A program made the translations under genes and the position numbers. DNA of 64,000 nucleotides from Tistrella mobilis (lineage in GTDB: Bacteria > Pseudomonadota > Alphaproteobacteria > Tistrellales > Tistrellaceae), in assembly GCF_039634785.1 (NCBI RefSeq), contig NZ_JBBIAB010000016.1, positions 1-64,000 on the forward strand, in the 5' to 3' direction. The notes under the pieces were generated by a model, which was not told where the DNA came from, searched no databases, and was given only the letters and a program-made list of their open reading frames with translations. This document shows positions 60,601-64,000 of the stretch, in pieces; positions within the stretch are counted from its first letter, which is position 1; each line of letters begins with the position of its first letter.

Positions 60601-61023
60601 TTACAACGTCCGGTCGACGACGGCACCGACCATCTCACGCAGCGCCGCGATCATGCGCAGCGTCTTCTCGGGCGGCAGCTGCTCCACCACCTCACCGGTG
60701 CTCCGGTCGACGATACGGCCGACCACGTCGCCGGTATTGGTATCGATGTCGAGCGCCAGCTTGACCTGGCTGGCCATGCCGCCCAGATCGATGCCCTGTT
60801 CGCGCAGGGCCTTGGCCAGAGCCTCGGCTGCCTTGTTGCCGCTGCTCTGCTCTTCCGTCTGGGTCACGTCGACCCGCCGGAAGGGTTCTATCGTGGCAGC
60901 GCGCGCATAACTCGCCGCTGCCGATGTGTCGCCGCCACCACCGCTCCCGGACCGGGCATTGGTTGCCGGTCGGTCGGTCACGGTCTGAACGTATGAGCTT
61001 CCGCGTACCGATGCGATGTCCAT
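60601..61023 (-). CDS. flaG: FlaG-family flagellar protein
   Basis: A 140-residue protein. The first 85 residues are Ser/Gly/Ala-rich and disordered. The C-terminal part (KLALDIDTNTGDVVGRIVDRSTGEVVEQLPPEKTLRMIAALREMVG across residues about 85-130) is the FlaG domain, whose members affect filament length. GGAGGGG before ATG 61023 fixes the start; in-frame codons to 61137 lack support. It is between the flagellin and fliD genes, the usual place. Confidence 0.88.
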   Translation of the reverse strand: MDIASVRGSSYVQTVTDRPATNARSGSGGGGDTSAAASYARAATIEPFRRVDVTQTEEQSSGNKAAEALAKALREQGIDLGGMASQVKLALDIDTNTGDVVGRIVDRSTGEVVEQLPPEKTLRMIAALREMVGAVVDRTL

Positions 61024-61216
61024 TGTCCCCTCCATGGCTGCCGCGTTCCCTTGCCCTGACGCGGCTGCTGAGGATGCCTTGACGGCTTGCTGTACATGTC
61101 GGGTCGAGACGTGCGGTACACGATGGATGTCACGCAAAAGCGGACGGCAGCGCCAAGCCGGCCCCGCCGCCCGTCAGGTGCGATCTCTCGGATCGTGCCA
61201 CCGTAATGGAAAGGCG

Positions 61217-61253
61217 CCGGAGCCGCCGGGCCATCAGGCGCCGGCGGCTCCGG
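61217..61253 (-). terminator. Hairpin terminator downstream of the first flagellin gene
   Basis: CCGGAGCCGCCGG (61217-61229) pairs perfectly with CCGGCGGCTCCGG (61241-61253), 8 bp after the flagellin stop. On the minus strand only a short CCTTTCC follows, so it may be a weak terminator or an mRNA-stabilising 3' stem. Confidence 0.7.
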
Positions 61254-61261
61254 AAGGGCCG

Positions 61262-62425
61262 TCAGGACAGCAGCTTGAGCAGGTTCTGAGGCATCTGGTT
61301 GGCCTGGGCGAGCATCGACACGCCGGCCTGCATCAGGATCTGCTTGGAGGTGAACGAGGTCATCTCCGAGGCGATGTCGAGGTCGAGCAGCTCGGACCGG
61401 GCGGCCTCGCTGTTCTCGATGCTCGAGGCCAGGTTCGCCGCCGCGAACTCAAGCCGGTTCTGGTTCGCACCGATACCGGCGCGGCGGTCGTTGACTTCGT
61501 CAATGGCCGCCGCGACGTTGTCGATCGCGGTTTCGGCATTCGCCCGGGTGTCGAGCGTGTCGGCGGCGAGGCCGGCCGACAGAGACGCCACCGCGGCGCT
61601 GTCGAGCGTGAAGGCCAGATCGTCTTCGGCCGCCGTCGTCCCCGTACCGATCTTGTAGGTGAAGGTGGTCGAGGCGCTGTTGGCGACGGTCGCGTCGAAG
61701 GTGTTGTTCGCCGTGATTGCGGTCGCCGGGTCGAAGTCCGAGGTCAGCGTCAGGGTCAGGCCGAATTCGTCGAACCGGACATCCTGGGTCGCACCGGCCG
61801 CCGGGGCCGCGGTCACCTGCTCAGAGGTCTGGGCAACACCGGTGGTGGTGTTGGTGACCGTGAAGCGGTTGGTGGTCGTGTCGTATTCGATGCTGAACGT
61901 ATCGCCGTTCGACACGCCGGCCGCGTTGTTGTCGAAGGTGATCGCGCCGAAACCGTCGGCCGATTCGATATCGGTGCCGATGGTGCCCGCGGTCACGGTC
62001 TGCGAACCGTTGATCAGCTTCTGGCCGTTGAACTCGGTGTCACCGGCGATACGGTCGATTTCCGACCGCAGCGAGGTGAACTCGTCGTTCAGGTAGACAC
62101 GCTCGGCGTCGGAGACCTGGTCCGATGCGGCCTGGGTGGCGAGCGTCTTCATCCGGGTCAGAACGTCGCTGATGCTGGACAGCGCGCCATCGGCGATCTG
62201 CAGCATGGAGCCCGCCTGACCGGCGTTGACACTGGCCTGACGCAGCGCCGCGGTCTCGGATTCGAGACGCTTGCCGATGGCGAGCGAGGCGGCGTCGTCA
62301 CGGCCCGACAGAACGCGGGTACCGGCCGACAGCTTGGCGAGCGACCGGGTCGCGTCGTTATCGCTGTCCTTCAGGTAGCGGTACGCAACGTTGGCCGAAT
62401 AGTTGGAGGCAATGGTCATGGCCAT
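61262..62425 (-). CDS. fliC: Flagellin
   Basis: A 387-residue filament protein. The N-terminal D0/D1 helix region (MTIASNYSANVAYRYLKD, SLAKLSAGTRVLSGRDDAASLAIGKRL) and C-terminal D0/D1 region (NRLEFAAANLASSIENSEAA, end MLAQANQMPQNLLKLLS) are classic. The variable middle is Thr/Asp-rich. AGGAG precedes ATG 62425. A sigma-54-type promoter at 62527-62542 fits class III or IV flagellar control in alphaproteobacteria. It is a close paralog of the gene at 62840. Confidence 0.95.
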   Translation of the reverse strand: MAMTIASNYSANVAYRYLKDSDNDATRSLAKLSAGTRVLSGRDDAASLAIGKRLESETAALRQASVNAGQAGSMLQIADGALSSISDVLTRMKTLATQAASDQVSDAERVYLNDEFTSLRSEIDRIAGDTEFNGQKLINGSQTVTAGTIGTDIESADGFGAITFDNNAAGVSNGDTFSIEYDTTTNRFTVTNTTTGVAQTSEQVTAAPAAGATQDVRFDEFGLTLTLTSDFDPATAITANNTFDATVANSASTTFTYKIGTGTTAAEDDLAFTLDSAAVASLSAGLAADTLDTRANAETAIDNVAAAIDEVNDRRAGIGANQNRLEFAAANLASSIENSEAARSELLDLDIASEMTSFTSKQILMQAGVSMLAQANQMPQNLLKLLS

Positions 62426-62526
62426 GGTACGGTCTCCTACTTGGAACCGATGGCGCGGGCATCCACCCGCTGATGCCGACATCCTGTCGGCAGCACGTCC
62501 TTCCTGGTCGTGCCTGTGGGTAAGTA

Positions 62527-62542
62527 TGCAATGACAATGCCA
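62527..62542 (-). promoter_or_regulatory. Sigma-54 (-24/-12) promoter of the flagellin gene
   Basis: On the minus strand TGGCATTGTCATTGCA fits TGGCACG-N4-TTGCW with exact GG-N10-GC spacing and two mismatches. The predicted start is near 62516, giving a leader of about 90 nt to ATG 62425. Confidence 0.65.
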
Positions 62543-62590
62543 GAGACGCAAGCCCCTGAAATACCGTGAGGCAGCCTGTCGCAGGCAGAG

Positions 62591-62617
62591 AAAACCCGGC
62601 AGATTTTGCCGGGTTTT
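62591..62617. terminator. Bidirectional terminator hairpin between flagellin genes
   Basis: AAAACCCGGCA (62591-62601) pairs perfectly with TGCCGGGTTTT (62607-62617), with A and T tracts on either side. A second copy CCCGGCA-N5-TGCCGGG follows at 62628-62646, and a degenerate third at 62658-62676. It should end the transcript of the second flagellin gene. The rest of the 62426-62839 gap (62677-62839) is GC-rich with no recognisable feature. Confidence 0.8.
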
Positions 62618-62839
62618 GGCGGTCTGGCCCGGCAGATTTTGCCGGGCGGCGGCGCAACCGGGCTATTTTTGCCGGGCTGGCCATGCGCCGGATGGGGCAC
62701 GTGCCGGGTGCGCCGGCTTGAACGACTGCGGGGCGGCCCGGTTCCCTTTGCGGCGACCCTGAGGTGCCGCTGCGGGACGGGGCCGCCCCGGAGGACGGTC
62801 CTGGAGCGGAAGAGGGGGCCGCGGCGGCGGCCGCCCTGA

Positions 62840-64000
62840 TCAGCCCAGCAGCTTGAGGAGGTTCTGCGGCATCTGGTTGGCCTGGGCGAGCATCGACACG
62901 CCGGCCTGCTGCAGGATCTGCTTCGAGGTGAAGGCGGTCATCTCGGACGCGATGTCGAGGTCGAGCAGTTCCGAGCGGGCAGCTTCGCTGTTCTCGATGC
63001 TCGACGCCAGGTTCGCGGCGGCGAATTCCAGACGGTTCTGGTTGGCACCGATGCCCGCGCGGCGGCTGTTGATCTCGTCGATCGCGGCGGCGACGTTGTC
63101 GATCGCGGTCTCCGCATTCGCCCGGGTGTCGAGCGTGTCGGCAGCGAGACCGGCCGAAAGCGAGGCGACGGCGGCGCTGTCGATGGTGAAGGCCAGATCG
63201 TCTTCGATCGCGTTGGTGCCGGTGCCGATCTTGTAGGTGAAAGTCGCCGACGCGCTGTTGGCGATGGTCACGTCGAAGGTGTTGTTCGCCGTGATTGCGG
63301 TCGCCGGGTCGAAGTCCGAGGTCAGCGTCAGGGTCAGGCCGAATTCGTCGAGCCGGACATCCTGGGTCGCGCCGGCCGCCGGGGCCGCGGTCACCTGCTC
63401 AGAGGTCTGGGCAACACCGGTGGTGGTGTTGGTGACCGTAAAGCGGTTGGTGGTCGTGTCGTATGCGATGCTGAACGTATCGCCGTTCGACACACCGGCC
63501 GCGTTGGTGTCGAAGGTGATCGCACCGAAACCGTCGGCCGATTCGATATCGGTGCCGATGGTGCCCGCGGTCACGGTCTGCGAACCGTTGATCAGCTTCT
63601 GACCGTTGAAGTCGGTGTCGGCCGCGATGCGGTCGATTTCCGACCGGAGCGAGGCGAACTCGTCGTTCAGGTAGACGCGCTCGGCATCCGAAACCTGATC
63701 CGAGGCCGACTGGGTGGCCAGCGTCTTCATCCGGGTCAGGATGTCGCTGATGCTGGAGAGCGCACCATCGGCGATCTGCAGCATGGAGCCCGCCTGACCG
63801 GCGTTGACACTGGCCTGACGCAGAGCCGCGGTCTCGGCTTCCAGTCGCTTGCCGATGGCGAGCGAGGCTGCGTCGTCACGACCCGACAGCACACGGGTGC
63901 CGGCCGAGAGCTTGGCGAGTGAACGGGTGGCGTCCGAGTCGCTCGCGCTCAGATGGCGGTGCGCGACGTTCGCGGCGTAGTTCGAATTGATCGTCAGCGC
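62840..64000 (-). CDS. fliC: Flagellin (5' end beyond the window)
   Basis: 386 residues are visible. The reading frame is open to base 64000 and begins ALTINSNYAANVAHRHLSAS, so only the start codon and perhaps one or two residues are missing. The conserved ends and variable middle are the same as in the flagellin at 61262. The central third is almost identical at DNA level, whereas the 3' third has many silent differences. Two or more such genes usually supply a mixed filament. The family ending MLAQANQMPQNLLKLLG is intact. Confidence 0.94.
   Translation of the reverse strand, partial: ALTINSNYAANVAHRHLSASDSDATRSLAKLSAGTRVLSGRDDAASLAIGKRLEAETAALRQASVNAGQAGSMLQIADGALSSISDILTRMKTLATQSASDQVSDAERVYLNDEFASLRSEIDRIAADTDFNGQKLINGSQTVTAGTIGTDIESADGFGAITFDTNAAGVSNGDTFSIAYDTTTNRFTVTNTTTGVAQTSEQVTAAPAAGATQDVRLDEFGLTLTLTSDFDPATAITANNTFDVTIANSASATFTYKIGTGTNAIEDDLAFTIDSAAVASLSAGLAADTLDTRANAETAIDNVAAAIDEINSRRAGIGANQNRLEFAAANLASSIENSEAARSELLDLDIASEMTAFTSKQILQQAGVSMLAQANQMPQNLLKLLG

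Overview
The window is GC-rich (about 70 %), densely coded DNA. It looks like an alphaproteobacterial chromosome, probably a Rhodospirillales-type organism such as Tistrella. That placement is inferred from flagellin and FliD style, codon bias and gene content, and it was not tested by any search. No tRNA, rRNA or CRISPR array was seen. GC-rich third positions produce many long antisense ORFs, which I left out.

Layout. (1) 1-965: transposon debris. An IS630-type transposase fragment is interrupted by an internally deleted IS256-type element that still has its terminal repeats. (2) 992-13330: a catabolic and transport island built as two divergent operons. Leftward: RidA, a DAO-type flavin oxidase, an aldehyde dehydrogenase, a double-ATPase peptide-type ABC subunit and a NylB-like serine amidase. 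Rightward: a second flavin oxidase, the matching binding protein, two permeases and a LysR regulator. Together they could import an amide or peptide-like amine, hydrolyse it and oxidise it. (3) 13364-18417: an MFS and unusual Sua5/YrdC pair, small hypotheticals, a DUF985 cupin and a TetR regulator. (4) 18672-24160: a FecI/FecR/TonB-receptor/PepSY siderophore system behind a Fur-like box. (5) 24236-28748: flavin reductase, DUF2147, histidine phosphatase, MFS and hypotheticals.

(6) 28732-38303 is the most interesting region. It is a leftward, tightly overlapping biosynthetic operon of RiPP type. It encodes a 72-residue very acidic peptide ending ESKVFA, a cobalamin-binding-type radical SAM enzyme, a LysE exporter, a DUF692/MNIO enzyme with its partner protein, a short LanB lacking the elimination domain, an M50 protease with a PqqD-like N-terminus, and a SAM methyltransferase. 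The peptide has no Cys and no obvious core, and the LanB is of the small type. A pearlin-like logic therefore fits best: an amino acid is added to a scaffold peptide, modified, cut off and exported.

(7) 38611-50543: an RTX secretion locus. A giant 5'-nucleotidase-like RTX protein and a second RTX protein, which carries an internal lipobox, share a C-terminal module. They are followed by a TolC-like protein, a type I ABC exporter and an HlyD adaptor. (8) 50552-53384: a degenerate GGDEF membrane protein divergent from a hybrid-less histidine kinase. (9) 53389-57689: an aldehyde dehydrogenase preceded by a strong sigma-54 promoter and upstream dyads, then two PNPOx-like proteins, a heme-oxygenase-like diiron/iron protein and an AhpD-like protein. 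(10) 57887-64000: late flagellar genes fliS, fliD, flaG and two paralogous flagellins. The second flagellin is cut by the window end.

Start sites were chosen from Shine-Dalgarno sites, stop/start overlaps and family N-termini. Where they are uncertain, the entry says so.
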